From: Podospora bellae-mahoneyi | Taxonomy: Eukaryota; Ascomycota; Sordariomycetes; Sordariales; Podosporaceae | NCBI RefSeq assembly: GCF_035222275.1 | Contig: NW_026946359.1 | Span: 4,030,001-4,094,000 of the forward strand | Direction: 5' to 3' | Length of the DNA: 64,000 bases | Shown: positions 36,283-46,262 of the stretch, piece by piece | How positions within the stretch are numbered: the first letter of the stretch is position 1 | Layout: every line of letters begins with the position of its first letter | The notes under the pieces: generated by a model | The model's input: the letters and a program-made list of their open reading frames with translations, nothing else | What the model was told of the DNA's origin: nothing | The model's database searches: none | Translations under genes and position numbers: made by a program

Positions 36283-37260
36283 TCAGCACAGGAGGAGGGA
36301 ATACCTCTCCTTGCAAGGCCTGTATCTCCCCGGGACAAGAGAAACCTCCCTCCCACCTACAATCCTGATCTCCCCCCATTGGCCTCCGCCTGCACGGTTC
36401 AACCGCCGCCTCTTGACCTCGATCTCGCCTAACCTTTCAGCGATGGCAAAGAGATCGTAACCTTCCTTTCCTACATCGAATAATTCCCTCTGGCTCTTGA
36501 CGAAATTCTCCAGCACCCACCTCTGGCTTTTGGTCAGAGAGGAGGAGGAGGTGTGTTTGTGGATGCCGTGCCAGGTCATCTTGTTGAGCTGGGCTGCCAG
36601 CCAGGGGTTTTTGGCTGGGAGGTCGAGGCGGACTTTGTGGTGTTTAGTTAGGAGGTTGAGGAGGAGGGTTTGGTCGGGGGTTGTTTGGGGGAGGAGGAGG
36701 AAGGATTTGAGTTGGGAGAGGGGGGAGAGGGCTGTGGGAGAGGTGTAGTGGGTGTAATTGGGGTTGGAGGTGGTGCAGGTTTTGGACTTGGAGGGTGTTG
36801 GGGATCGTCTGGGGTGGTGGTAGACTAGCTTTGGGGTGGAGCGGATTGCTGATGTGGCGGTGGTTGTGGGTTGCTGAGATACACCGCTGTAGGATGGGGT
36901 GTTGTCTGCCACGGGGTTGGGGCGAGAGAGGGAGCGGGTTGTGATCTCACTGTGGTGGTTCGTGCCTGATTGCTTTTGGACGGAGCTGCTTGGGTTACTC
37001 TTGCGGGTGTTGACAGCAGGTGTTATTGACTTTTTGGCCTGTTTCAAAGCGTCAGTCTTCGCTGCCTCCAGTTTCTCTAGAATGTCAGTGTTACCGTGAA
37101 GGTATGAAACTGTTTCGAAATAGAAATGGGGAGTAGGGCAAGAGTAAGTGGACCTACCGTGCGTATTTATTGAGCCTCTCTCTGGCAGTTGTTGTTTGGC
37201 AGTCGACTTGTTGTCTTTACCTAACGCGCGGCGTCTCAGACTCAAGAAGGTGAATGCCAT
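36283..37260 (-). CDS. Basic Ser/Thr-rich protein, unrecognised family
   Basis: Uninterrupted frame of 325 aa from the ATG at 37260 (MAFTFLSLRRRALG), which has a good context (acaATGG). An N-terminal helical segment (LEKLEAAKTDALKQAKK) precedes a low-complexity Ser/Thr/Pro stretch. A C-terminal segment of about 120 residues looks folded: DQTLLLNLLTKHHKVRLDL, LAAQLNKMTWHGIHKH, SQRWVLENFVKSQRELFDVG. A pyrimidine-rich 48-nt stretch at 37110-37157 (GTAGGT...AACAG) is divisible by three and may be an intron; if spliced, GSINTH joins VSYLHG and the product is 309 aa. I recognise no family. The ordered C-terminus and codon usage make a real gene likely. Confidence 0.6.
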   Translation of the reverse strand: MAFTFLSLRRRALGKDNKSTAKQQLPERGSINTHGRSTYSCPTPHFYFETVSYLHGNTDILEKLEAAKTDALKQAKKSITPAVNTRKSNPSSSVQKQSGTNHHSEITTRSLSRPNPVADNTPSYSGVSQQPTTTATSAIRSTPKLVYHHPRRSPTPSKSKTCTTSNPNYTHYTSPTALSPLSQLKSFLLLPQTTPDQTLLLNLLTKHHKVRLDLPAKNPWLAAQLNKMTWHGIHKHTSSSSLTKSQRWVLENFVKSQRELFDVGKEGYDLFAIAERLGEIEVKRRRLNRAGGGQWGEIRIVGGREVSLVPGRYRPCKERYSLLLC

Positions 37261-37800
37261 TGTTGTCCAGGGCCGGTGTATGTGATATTCCGAGCCAACC
37301 AACAACCTACTCAAAAGAAATCCAACAAACCCTTCTGCCAAAAACAACCGAAACAGGACAGCAGAATCTCAGTTTTGGTATTCAATGGGTGCAGATGGGG
37401 ATGGGAGTGGAGGTTCTTCCACAACCAACTCATGAGGGGCCAAACTTCTTAAATACGACGTTTTAATCGAGCAGCTCGATGTCAGAACAATGCATTGTTT
37501 GCGAATGACAGAACAACGGACAAAGAAAACTAGCCAAATTTATTGTCATTAATGGTCCTGCCAACCGCCCGGCAACAACAACTCATCCATTGTCGAAGCA
37601 GCCAAGCTATGCACCTCAGATACCGTTCCAATGAGATTTCAATATGTCTGAGTGAGTGTGTATTTTTACAAAAGTTTTCAGCTGCTGAATGGCCCTGCAG
37701 AGATATGTTGATATGGTTATTGTAGGATAAAGGTCATGATGAACATAGTGCTAAACCACATCAAAGACAACAGTGTGTCCTAAGCTAAACAGTGGAAATC
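37261..37800. other. Intergenic region
   Basis: Upstream of the basic protein gene and of the small TATA-led frame. Moderately AT-rich; nothing recognised. Confidence 0.5.
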
Positions 37801-37808
37801 TATAAATA
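37801..37808 (+). promoter_or_regulatory. TATA box, TATAAATA
   Basis: Consensus TATAAATA 103 nt upstream of the ATG at 37904, a spacing that fits a fungal core promoter. It is the main reason to take the small downstream frame seriously. Confidence 0.4.
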
Positions 37809-37903
37809 GTTCTGCTGCGAACTACCGATTTGGACAACAGTATTGTAGAACTCTTTCTTTATCTGAAAACCTCAATCATAGTTTCCACAGTAGACCTCCA
37901 AAG

Positions 37904-38185
37904 ATGACCGGAAGAAGAAAAATTGGGACCACTGACGACACACCACGCCCTGCTCAGGAAGAGTGTAGCTGTGGGCATCGAACTAATGCCTTAACTCAGG
38001 CGACGGAAACATCAGCAGCACTCCAACCGGAGATACCTGAGTCGGGTCCTGACTGTGCTGGTCCATGTCCAGACAAGCCACAGGAATCTACTCACGAGAA
38101 GCCGGCTTATCACCCACATCCCCATAGACCTCGGCCTGCCCCCGAACACGGTTCAGTATCGATGGGAAATTTCCGGTTTGGTTAG
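37904..38185 (+). CDS. Possible small protein, 93 aa, hypothetical
   Basis: Begins MTGRRKIGTTD and ends GSVSMGNFRFG. Contains four Cys (ECSCG, DCAGPC) and a His/Pro-rich stretch (HPHPHRPRPAP). No signal peptide, no known domain. Support is limited to the ATG with purine at -3 and a TATA box 103 nt upstream. A second frame (38055-38333, Gln-rich) overlaps it, and a spliced fusion of the two is conceivable, although I found no good donor and acceptor. It may equally be noncoding. Confidence 0.28.
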   Translation: MTGRRKIGTTDDTPRPAQEECSCGHRTNALTQATETSAALQPEIPESGPDCAGPCPDKPQESTHEKPAYHPHPHRPRPAPEHGSVSMGNFRFG

Positions 38186-41100
38186 ACAGCAACCACGGCC
38201 TCGGCAGCTGCATCACCAAAATCAACATCAGCAGCAGCCTGCAGCAGCATCAGACGCAGCGTCCATGGTCAACTACACAACTGCGCCTTATTATCAAATC
38301 ACACATGAACAAAACAAGCCACAGAACCGGTAACCACCAAAGAGCTCCGGTTTATCCTACTATCATCAACACCTTAGGCATCACTCCTTCTCCCACTCCG
38401 AGACGTCCAACGAGCCAGCACCTCTAGGCTGTAGCCGAAACCACTTGGTTGGCGTCGCCAGTCCTGTCAGATTTGGAGTGATATCCGGCTGCAATCTCCG
38501 GTATATCGTCAGATTGGGCAAAGTAGGGTAGGGTCGTAGTAATGCTATCCTCGTGCTGGGTTGGGTATGCTTACATCTTCTTGGCGTTGCTCTTTGATCA
38601 AACAACACCATTAATAGCCACGCCTCCGGTGGCAGAGCCGCATGGCAAAGGAGGCTCGAGGATGAATCCGGGGGCTGTTAGGAACTTGTGGGCAGTATGG
38701 GAGGGAGACTTTCCCCGGCACCTGGGCCATAAGCTTGTTGGAGGTGGTGATCAGACCAGGCAACTTCATTAACTTCCTCCCAATAAAGACTTTGGTAGCT
38801 TGACAAATATCCCAATGAAGACATATCTTGTCCCAGAACAGTGGATCGCGAAACGATGATCCTAGGTTGCATCCTTCCGAAGGGTGGTCGTGAATGTCAT
38901 AGCCCTCCTTTTCACGCCACTTTCTCTCTTTTTCTGTTGCCTGACCCCCACGGTCGTGCTGTTTGCTCGTTATGAGAACTTTCAGAAACTAGACTAGAAT
39001 AGATTTTGGCTACATATTGCAAGACAGTAATATGCCAGAGTCCTGCCACACCGAACAACAGCATTACCCCGCTTGCGGCTCTTCTTGAATTGTGAATTAG
39101 TTGGCGAGCGGGGAAAGGGAGAGAGAATATTTGCCTTGTCTTGCACAAGGCCTTTGCAGAACGGGCTCGCCACAGGTCGTCCAGTCGTTGACGGACGTGG
39201 CAGTCATACGAAGCACGACGAAAAAAAATACAGAAGCCTAAGCGGGAACAATATACTGCGGGGGAAGTTGCATCAACGTTGAGGCTCCCGTTTCTCTAGC
39301 ATCCCATTGGTAGACCTGGGAGATGTTGAGTAATCAAGATGTTCGACTGTGTTTGTGGATGGGATGGTGTCTGTGCCATGCGACGTGGATGTTCCCCAAT
39401 CGCCTCGCTTGGATGGATGGAGAGCTTGGGAGAATGGGGATGGAAACGAGTGGGACGACGAGGGGGATGATGACGGGGCCACTGGCGGCTTTGGCATTGG
39501 CTCGTGCCGGCCATCCCCAGTAATCCCCAGACCGCTCCGTGGCCTGTGTCCCCTGCCCAAGGCGAGCCAAGCATTTCTATCAGCCCTACAGGAACCTGAG
39601 CGGAGACGGTGGGAAGCGGACTTGAAATCTGCTGTAGCACAGCATCTGCATCTGTCCTTCTGTGCCCTTCACGCCCTCTGGCCGACAGCTTCTGCGCACA
39701 TTCGTAACATTCCCATCCAGCCCATGCTGTCCCGGTATACTGATGTAGCCATCCAATGCAATGTTTGTCAGTCATCCGGTCATCTGAGTCCTGGTATGTT
39801 ATCGAGAGGTTGGGGGCCGCATCTTCACGTTTGAGTGGGCGATGGCTTGAGCCGCAATGCCGCATTCTGCTTCAGGTTTCTGGCTTTCTCGCCATGTTGC
39901 TTGCCGTCATTGGCTGGCAAGGAACCTGCATCTGTGAGTCCTGGAGATTCACATTGCGAGACGTTGCAGCCCACTGGTGGCTGAGCTGTGGGGTTCGGCA
40001 AGCTCGATGAACGGACCACCGCTTATTCGTGGTGGAGGTGTCCACTTGTCTATGGTGATATCAGTTGGGTTCGTGAGGTGGTTGTGGAGCAGAGAAGATG
40101 GCAGAGATAATGCTGTTTGATGAGAGATGGGCGAGGCAGACGTTTAGATCTCGAGCCGAACAGGTCGCTGATGACAAGCGGCGGTTGAAAATGAAAGCTC
40201 TGCACGGCACAGCAACAGCTCATCTGCGACTCTGCAACTCTGCGACACCGCGAAAGCGACAAGCCACAGACACCAAAGGGCGGTTCCTGTGGCCCCTGAA
40301 TGTTCCTGCGCATTGTCGCCCGGAACGCTGGGATGACCTCTCCCGTTGCCATACCCCTTTTGATTGCCCTCATGACAGCCAAAAAGACCCATCGGGTTTT
40401 CCTTGATGGTTTCTTTAAAGACGACGAAACGGTTGACGTGTTTATTGTGATTGAGTGAAAGGGACTTCGTCATGACCTGCGCGGCCGATACTGATATCGA
40501 GGGGGGAAATCTGTCTGCCTCAGTGATGCGAGAGCGAGAGGGCCCAGAGTCGGGTATGTTAGCGCAAGACCTGTACAAGTGTCGACTGTTAGGGTTTGTT
40601 GCAGCGAGGGTCCTGCGAGGGGAAGCGGTGTGTTAGCAAGACATTTGTCCCGCATTAACAGCACCACGCCAAATGATACCAACTGGAACCGTGCAGCAGC
40701 TATCGTTACTGGGAGAGGGTGGCATTGGGGGCATTGGGAACGAGTGGTGGCATTGGATGCTTTTTCGGCGACACAATTGGAAAGGATTCAGGGCTGGCCA
40801 ATCAGACAGGTCTGCTGCGCCCTGTCTCAGACCCACATCTTGCCAGGGACCCCAGTCGGCACAGCAGGCAGCAGCGTCCAAAAGGCTCCACGCATTTCTC
40901 ATCACCCCTTCGGTCCCCAACGACAGTCCTCGTCCACGTCCTCAGAACCCACGCCCCTTCTCGCGACAAACCTCTCTTTCTTCCCCATCTCATTCCACCC
41001 ATCCCATTCATCCCATCCCATTTATTCCATCATCCGTTTTTATCGGCAGAAAACCTCTGCCCCAAACAACCTCAGGCCACCATCCACCGTCAACGGGCCC

Positions 41101-41696
41101 CTTTCCTTGGCTTGCTGTGTGAGGCGTTGCTGAGCTAAGACCATTAAACCGGCCGCCCATTTTCCACCGCGTCTGCCCACTCCCATCGCCCCTTGGTTAT
41201 AGGAACCCGTTCCCCTTCCGCCGTCGTCTTCTTTCTTACATAACGCTCTTCCTTTGAATACCTTCCTGTGACCGACACATCCGCCGTCGTTGTGACGCCA
41301 GGTCCTGGATTCCATTGCGAGCTTGCTGTCCCTGGCGCCTCCTCTACAACCTTCATCATTCACACAGGTAAGGACCAAGAACCCCCTCCCTTCCCTCATC
41401 TTCTTCCCTTCTCTATCTAGCTCCAGTCCACGTCGGTCTGGGCATCGTGACATCTGGCTGCAACTCGTCTGGGTATTGGCCAATCCTGCCCTCGAACACA
41501 AAGTCCTATCTGCAGAAAGTGCGCGTGGTAGATCGCTGCATTCGGAATATCCTGCTTCTGTGACTCACATCCTCTCGTCTCTCAGCCTTACAATGGGATA
41601 CATTGCACGATTGAAAACTGACAAGAGGACCTGCCACAGTGCTCTATCTCGCGCTCTCTCAAAAGACCCGGGTTTCACCCCGCATCTACCGCAGCC
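38186..41696. other. Intergenic region and long leader of the C2H2 gene, 3.5 kb
   Basis: No confident gene. Several GC-rich overlapping frames between 39296 and 41138 lack domains. The last 330 bp hold a predicted leader intron and a uORF (separate entries). Confidence 0.5.
41368..41585 (+). other. Predicted 5' UTR intron of the C2H2 gene
   Basis: Donor GTAAGG follows CACACAG. The acceptor TCTCTCAG at 41585 has a strong pyrimidine tract and a GTGACTCAC branch-like element about 25 nt before it. An alternative acceptor, ACCGCAG at 41693, sits two bases before the main ATG and would also remove the uORF. Confidence 0.45.
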
Positions 41697-41727
41697 ATGT
41701 CCTCCAACCCCCGTAGGACGCCGATGA
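41593..41727 (+). CDS. Overlapping upstream ORF, 44 codons
   Basis: Starts acaATGG, a strong context, in a frame different from the main protein, and ends 31 nt inside the C2H2 coding sequence. Because it overlaps the main start, ribosomes translating it could not reinitiate at 41697. It would therefore strongly repress the main protein if retained in the mRNA. Peptide MGYIARLKTDKRT... has no known domain. Confidence 0.4.
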   Translation: MGYIARLKTDKRTCHSALSRALSKDPGFTPHLPQPCPPTPVGRR

Positions 41728-44039
41728 CTCGGCCGGACTCGAGAGGCCTTTCTCTTAAGACCAACACCCTCCAGAAGGGAGCGACCTTTCACTCTCCCAC
41801 GAGTCCTACCTCGACCACAGAGAACGTCTTTAGACCACCATCTCTGCCACGCCGATCGCAGTCGAACCTGGACGATGTCATTGATTCCCATCGCCGCCGT
41901 GCCGCCTTGACCTTGGACGAGTTTGATAGAACGCTTGCCGGTCTTTCCATCAGCGACTCGCCTTCCTCAGCGGCTGCGCGCAAGATTCTTGGCGAAGACA
42001 GCCCGCCCATTCCCCGTGGAATTCTCAACCATACCTTGGATACTGTCATGGCCAAGGAGAATGAGGTGGAACGCAAAGTACTGCGCCCTCGCACTCGCCG
42101 AACTTCTCGACATCACGACTCCGACAGCGGTCTCGGCACCTCTATTGCTTCCACTAACGAAAAAATTGCTGCGAAGGAGCAAACAGTCGCAAAGACCACT
42201 GCTGTCACTAGATCTGCCACCGCCACTCGCACGACCACAACTACCACCACACAAGTGCTCGGTCAGCGTGCCAACAACCGCATTTGCGAACACACACTCA
42301 AGCCACTCCTTGGCAAGCCGGAATTCAAGGATTTCCACCCGCTTCTGCTGGAGTGCCCAAAGAAAATTCAAGACAAGGAGATCGTCTGCCTTAGAGATCT
42401 TGAGAAGACACTTCTTCTTGTCGCACCAGTGAGTGATTTCGAGAACGACACTGCCACCAAGAGTGATACTTACCGTGTTTTACTCTCAAAGGAGAGAACC
42501 AAATCTGCTGGCCTGTATCTCGACTTCTGCCTGACCACCATTCAGTGCATTCAAGCCACTGTTGAGTACCTCAGCGACCGTGAGCAGACTCGGCCACGCG
42601 ACGTGCCGTATAGCAGCGGCTATTTTATCGACCTGGTTGATCAGATCCGCCACTACGCCCAGCAACTTTCCGAGGCCAAAGAGAAGGGAGAGAACGACGA
42701 GATGGATGTTGATCCGTATGGCTGCTCCACTGTACACGAACTGATTGTGCCGCTTGCTAACTGGTATTTTAGAACTGACGAGATCAAACTGCACGGTGGA
42801 ATCCACATCAACGGCCGCCCCGCAGAGCTGGTTCGCATCAAGAAGAACGGCAAAATGATTTCCATGGCTACCGGCGAACCTATCGAGTCGATTGAGGAAG
42901 AGAGCAGCGGCGTGGTCAGGATTAAGCGCTCGGCCAGTGAGGAGCTCGAAGATGAGGAAGAGATCATGCGCTCCATGGCCAGGCGAAAGAAGAATGCTAC
43001 ACCCGAGGAGCTCGCGCCCAAGAAGTGCCGAGAGCACGGCTGCAACAAGGAGTTCAAGCGGCCTTGCGACTTGACCAAGCATGAAAAGACACACTCTCGG
43101 CCCTGGAAGTGTCCCGTCACTACCTGCAAGTACCACGAGTATGGATGGCCAACGGAAAAGGAGATGGATCGCCACCATAACGACAAGCACTCTGCGGCGC
43201 CCCCCATGTTTGAGTGCTATTACAAGCCATGCCCGTACAAGTCCAAGCGGGAATCCAACTGCAAGCAGCACATGGAGAAGGCACATGGCTGGACCTACGT
43301 CCGGACCAAGACCAATGGCAAGAAGCCTGGCTCCAGCATTGCTGGTGGCTCTACCCACCCCACGCCCCAACTTGGCCACATTTCCACCCCCTCGAGCGAC
43401 ATGAGCGCTGGGGTCGCTACTCCTCCTGATGATTGGAGCCACATCTATTCCAACGGCCTAGAGTTCCCCACCTATATGCCCGACTCTGATTTCGGCATGA
43501 TCCCTCAAGAGCTCCATCTTGAGTACTCTCCGGTTGATAATCCTACTCCTTCCACTGACTCTGGCATGGACCACAGCTCTGCCTACCAGGATATCTCAAC
43601 AGATTTCACACTCTATGAGGATATTTACAGTGCCAATGTGCAGCTCCCTACACCCATGCACGCCAATATCTATGACAAGCCCATGGAACCACAGTTTACC
43701 CCTTTCACCGGTGCCGAACTCTGCCCGCTACCTGCCCAGCTCTCACCCATCGGCCAAGCGAACGCTATGCTCTTCACTCCCACCTCGATGGTCGATGAGG
43801 GTTTCGATGACCAACACGAGCTTGCCGCCATGACCAATATGGCCAGCGGCGGGGACTTCATCCTTTTCCCCAACCAGGCTGGTGTTTCCAAGCCCATGTA
43901 CAATGACTCCCTGTTTGCGACAGATCTCCCGCTCCAGGGCATGGGCACCGGTTACTCTCAGCCTTCCACTCAAGATCTGATTAACGGATTCCACGTTGAC
44001 TGGTCAGCACATGACTTGAGCGCCTACCTTCCTCAGTAA
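41697..44039 (+). CDS. C2H2 zinc-finger transcription factor, unassigned
   Basis: Single exon, 780 aa. Three C2H2-type fingers: residues about 444-466 (CREHGCNKEFKRPCDLTKHEKTH), 471-497 with a long spacer (CPVTTCKYHEYGWPTEKEMDRHHNDKH, degenerate), and 507-530 (CYYKPCPYKSKRESNCKQHMEKAH). A conserved-looking domain at about 200-380 precedes them (ICEHTLKPLLGKPEFKDFHPLL and LVDQIRHYAQQL). The basic segment ARRKKN lies just before the fingers. The C-terminal 230 residues are Ser/Thr/Pro- and acid-rich, like an activation domain. Presumably a nuclear regulator. I recognise this as a common Pezizomycotina architecture but cannot name an ortholog. The leader suggests translational control. Confidence 0.85.
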   Translation: MSSNPRRTPMTRPDSRGLSLKTNTLQKGATFHSPTSPTSTTENVFRPPSLPRRSQSNLDDVIDSHRRRAALTLDEFDRTLAGLSISDSPSSAAARKILGEDSPPIPRGILNHTLDTVMAKENEVERKVLRPRTRRTSRHHDSDSGLGTSIASTNEKIAAKEQTVAKTTAVTRSATATRTTTTTTTQVLGQRANNRICEHTLKPLLGKPEFKDFHPLLLECPKKIQDKEIVCLRDLEKTLLLVAPVSDFENDTATKSDTYRVLLSKERTKSAGLYLDFCLTTIQCIQATVEYLSDREQTRPRDVPYSSGYFIDLVDQIRHYAQQLSEAKEKGENDEMDVDPYGCSTVHELIVPLANWYFRTDEIKLHGGIHINGRPAELVRIKKNGKMISMATGEPIESIEEESSGVVRIKRSASEELEDEEEIMRSMARRKKNATPEELAPKKCREHGCNKEFKRPCDLTKHEKTHSRPWKCPVTTCKYHEYGWPTEKEMDRHHNDKHSAAPPMFECYYKPCPYKSKRESNCKQHMEKAHGWTYVRTKTNGKKPGSSIAGGSTHPTPQLGHISTPSSDMSAGVATPPDDWSHIYSNGLEFPTYMPDSDFGMIPQELHLEYSPVDNPTPSTDSGMDHSSAYQDISTDFTLYEDIYSANVQLPTPMHANIYDKPMEPQFTPFTGAELCPLPAQLSPIGQANAMLFTPTSMVDEGFDDQHELAAMTNMASGGDFILFPNQAGVSKPMYNDSLFATDLPLQGMGTGYSQPSTQDLINGFHVDWSAHDLSAYLPQ

Positions 44040-45053
44040 ATCTGAGGATCCTGCGCGTGGGACTACCAGATCTCGTGAGTAGGCCTGTATATTGGCGTTA
44101 ATGGAAAATTGGAGATTGTTGGGAAACAATTCTCCCGGCCTGTTTGCTGTTTTTTATGATGTAATGAAGTGGGACTTTAGCGATTTTGGGATTGGAGAGA
44201 AGAGAAGTTGAGAACGGAACTTCCAGGCAGAATATCTGGGGACGACTCTACTCTTACTCTATTCTTGTATTTTTCCATAGCTGGTTTTGCCTGTTTAATC
44301 GACAGTTGGCCCCGTTTGGGGTTTTCATACTGCTATACGCATTCCTTTTCTTCCACAAGCAACCAACCACCACCAAGACTGCGAATGTTGGGTCAAAGGA
44401 CTGTGAAGTGGATGGACATAGTTTCAACAATGGCAGGAGACAACGGCCATTCACACCGGCTCTAGGTAGTTTTAGATAGAGATCATGGCTTTTTATACAA
44501 TAAAAAAGAAGCTTGGAGCTACTATTTGTCCACATCCATCACGATGTGTTTCTGTTAGCGGAGAGTGTGGGTGTTCTACACAAGCAAGAGGGTGCTTTTC
44601 CGGAGCTAGATACCAGATGTCTTGAGCAAGCTCCTCCAACTACCTTATTTCGATTGCCTTTCAGACCTGTTCGGGATTTAAATAGGCGTCGAAGGACAAT
44701 TGCCAGTATTAAAAAATCACCCAAGATAGTTATACAGATGCTTTTCAACTCTGTTTACATAGCTGTCGATAAACAGAGCATGTACAGATAGTTCTGTGGA
44801 ATTCATTTTGCTATTTCGGAACAGGCGGGAATGATGGTGATGATGGAGATGCCTGGGACTTGTGACCTTGGGGATTCCTTGTTGGTCCCGTAGTAGTTTC
44901 TGGCTTTTCCCGAGACTGGAACGGGATAAATAGATAGGTAATCCTGTGAGTCATTTGGTATAGATACCTATAAAATTACCCCTCATCAACCTTGCCGCGG
45001 CATTCCCGTTTCGAACTTGCACTTGTTTTTGGGGACCGATCCAATCTGTCACA
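44040..45053. other. Intergenic region with remnant promoter of the pseudogene
   Basis: The 3' flank of the C2H2 gene followed by the upstream region of the MarR-GNAT pseudogene. TGAGTCA at 44947-44953 is a perfect Gcn4/CPC1/AP-1 half-palindrome, and TATAAAAT at 44969-44976 lies 78-85 nt before the old ATG. These look like a fungal promoter that has outlived its gene. Confidence 0.5.
44969..44976 (+). promoter_or_regulatory. TATA box upstream of MarR-GNAT pseudogene
   Basis: TATAAAAT about 80 nt before the ATG at 45054, with TGAGTCA 16 nt upstream of it. The spacing suits a functional core promoter. Confidence 0.45.
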
Positions 45054-46171
45054 ATGACCCCGGCAACCAGCAATGACCTCATCACACCCCTCCGCGCCGC
45101 CTCCCGCAACCTGGCGCGCGAATGGGGGTTTTTACGCCCGAAGATTGCGGGATAGGACCTGTCGGCTGCTGCGGTGCACGCTCTCATCGAACTTGGGAAT
45201 GCGCGCTTGCTTAGTGTTGATGAGCTGGCTGCTGAGTTGAGGGTTAGTACCGGGCAGGTGAGGGGGGTGGTGGTGCCTGAGCTTGTTGGGAGGGGGCTGA
45301 TCAGGTCAGAGGGGGAGGGTGGTAGTTATGGGCTTACAGAGGAAGGGAAGGAGACGCTGGGGAGGATCAACGGTTTGGCTCAGAGGCAGGTGGCGAAGGC
45401 GCTGGAGAATGTGGGAGGGGGGAATGGGGTTACGGCTGGGGATATCACGTCTGTATTTAGGATTTGGACGCAGGCGCTGGAGAGGGCGAGGGAGGTTGGG
45501 GAGAATTTTCCCACACCGGCGGTGACGCCGGGGCAGGAGGAGAGTCGTTTGGGTTGCCCAGGACGGGTGCGGTTGTTGGCGCGGGGGTGGAACCAGCTGT
45601 GGCAAAGAGGACGGTTGAGATCGTGTCTGGGTAACAACCTGGGATTCTGGGGAGGGTGGTGGAGATGCATATGGAGTATTACTATCCAAAGTATAACTGG
45701 GGGAGGGAGTTTGAGACGGTGTTTACGGAGGGGATGCTTGACTTGCTGAAGAGGGTCGGGAATGGGAAGGGGAACTAGGCTTGGGCTGCGGTGCTCAAAC
45801 AGCCTGGTGGGAAGGATAGGATAGTGGGGACTGTGTTTATTGATGGGGAAATCACGGCTAAGGAAGGGGTGGCGAAGTTGAGGGCGTTTATTGTTGATGA
45901 AGAGGCGCGAGGGTTAGGGGCAGGGAAAAGACTCTTACGAGCAGTGATGGATTTTATCATGGAAGAGGGGTTTAGGCAGTGTGAGTTGAAAACCAGCAAG
46001 GAGTTGATGGTGGCTAGAAAGATGTATGAGACGGAGGGTTTCAAACCGATGAGAGAGTACTGGTATGGCGGTTGGTTGGAAGGGGTGTGTTCGATGGAGT
46101 ATCTGTGGGAGAGGCCCGCAGGGAAACATACGCCAAATGACGATGGAACGCTCAAGGGGAAGGAAGTATAA
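45054..46171 (+). pseudogene. Decayed MarR-type HTH / GNAT acetyltransferase fusion
   Basis: From the ATG at 45054, the frame reads PLRAASRNLAREWGFLRPKIAG, the start of a MarR-like winged helix, then hits TAG at 45153. It resumes DLSAAAVHALIELGNARLLSVDELAAEL and continues as the wing (GLIRSEGEGGSYGLTEEGKETL). Between about 45520 and 45560 homology moves to another frame. That frame has TAA at 45632 and TAG at 45776 but otherwise reads a GNAT domain: ILGRVVEMHMEYYYPKYNWG, the acetyl-CoA loop DEEARGLGAGKRLL, and ARKMYETEGFKPMREYW, ending at 46171. MarR-GNAT fusions are typical of bacteria and some fungi. No splice signals rescue the stops. Three nonsense codons plus one frameshift make function very unlikely. 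The body is GC-rich with no sign of RIP AT-shift. Confidence 0.85.
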
Positions 46172-46262
46172 TGCCCATCTATGTTCGGTGTCGCTATATA
46201 ACGAAAGTATGATGGCCAAGTCGAATGTCGTAGTCGAATGTCGTTTCGGAACAGATTCGTCG

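Noticed and set aside
39296-39865. Possible 189-aa protein on the - strand
   Set aside because: No domain, atypical composition, and an overlapping open frame on the other strand; no splice or promoter support.
42486-43442. A 318-codon open frame on the - strand opposite the C2H2 gene
   Set aside because: Antisense shadow of the zinc-finger gene; hydrophobic residues come from complementary codons.
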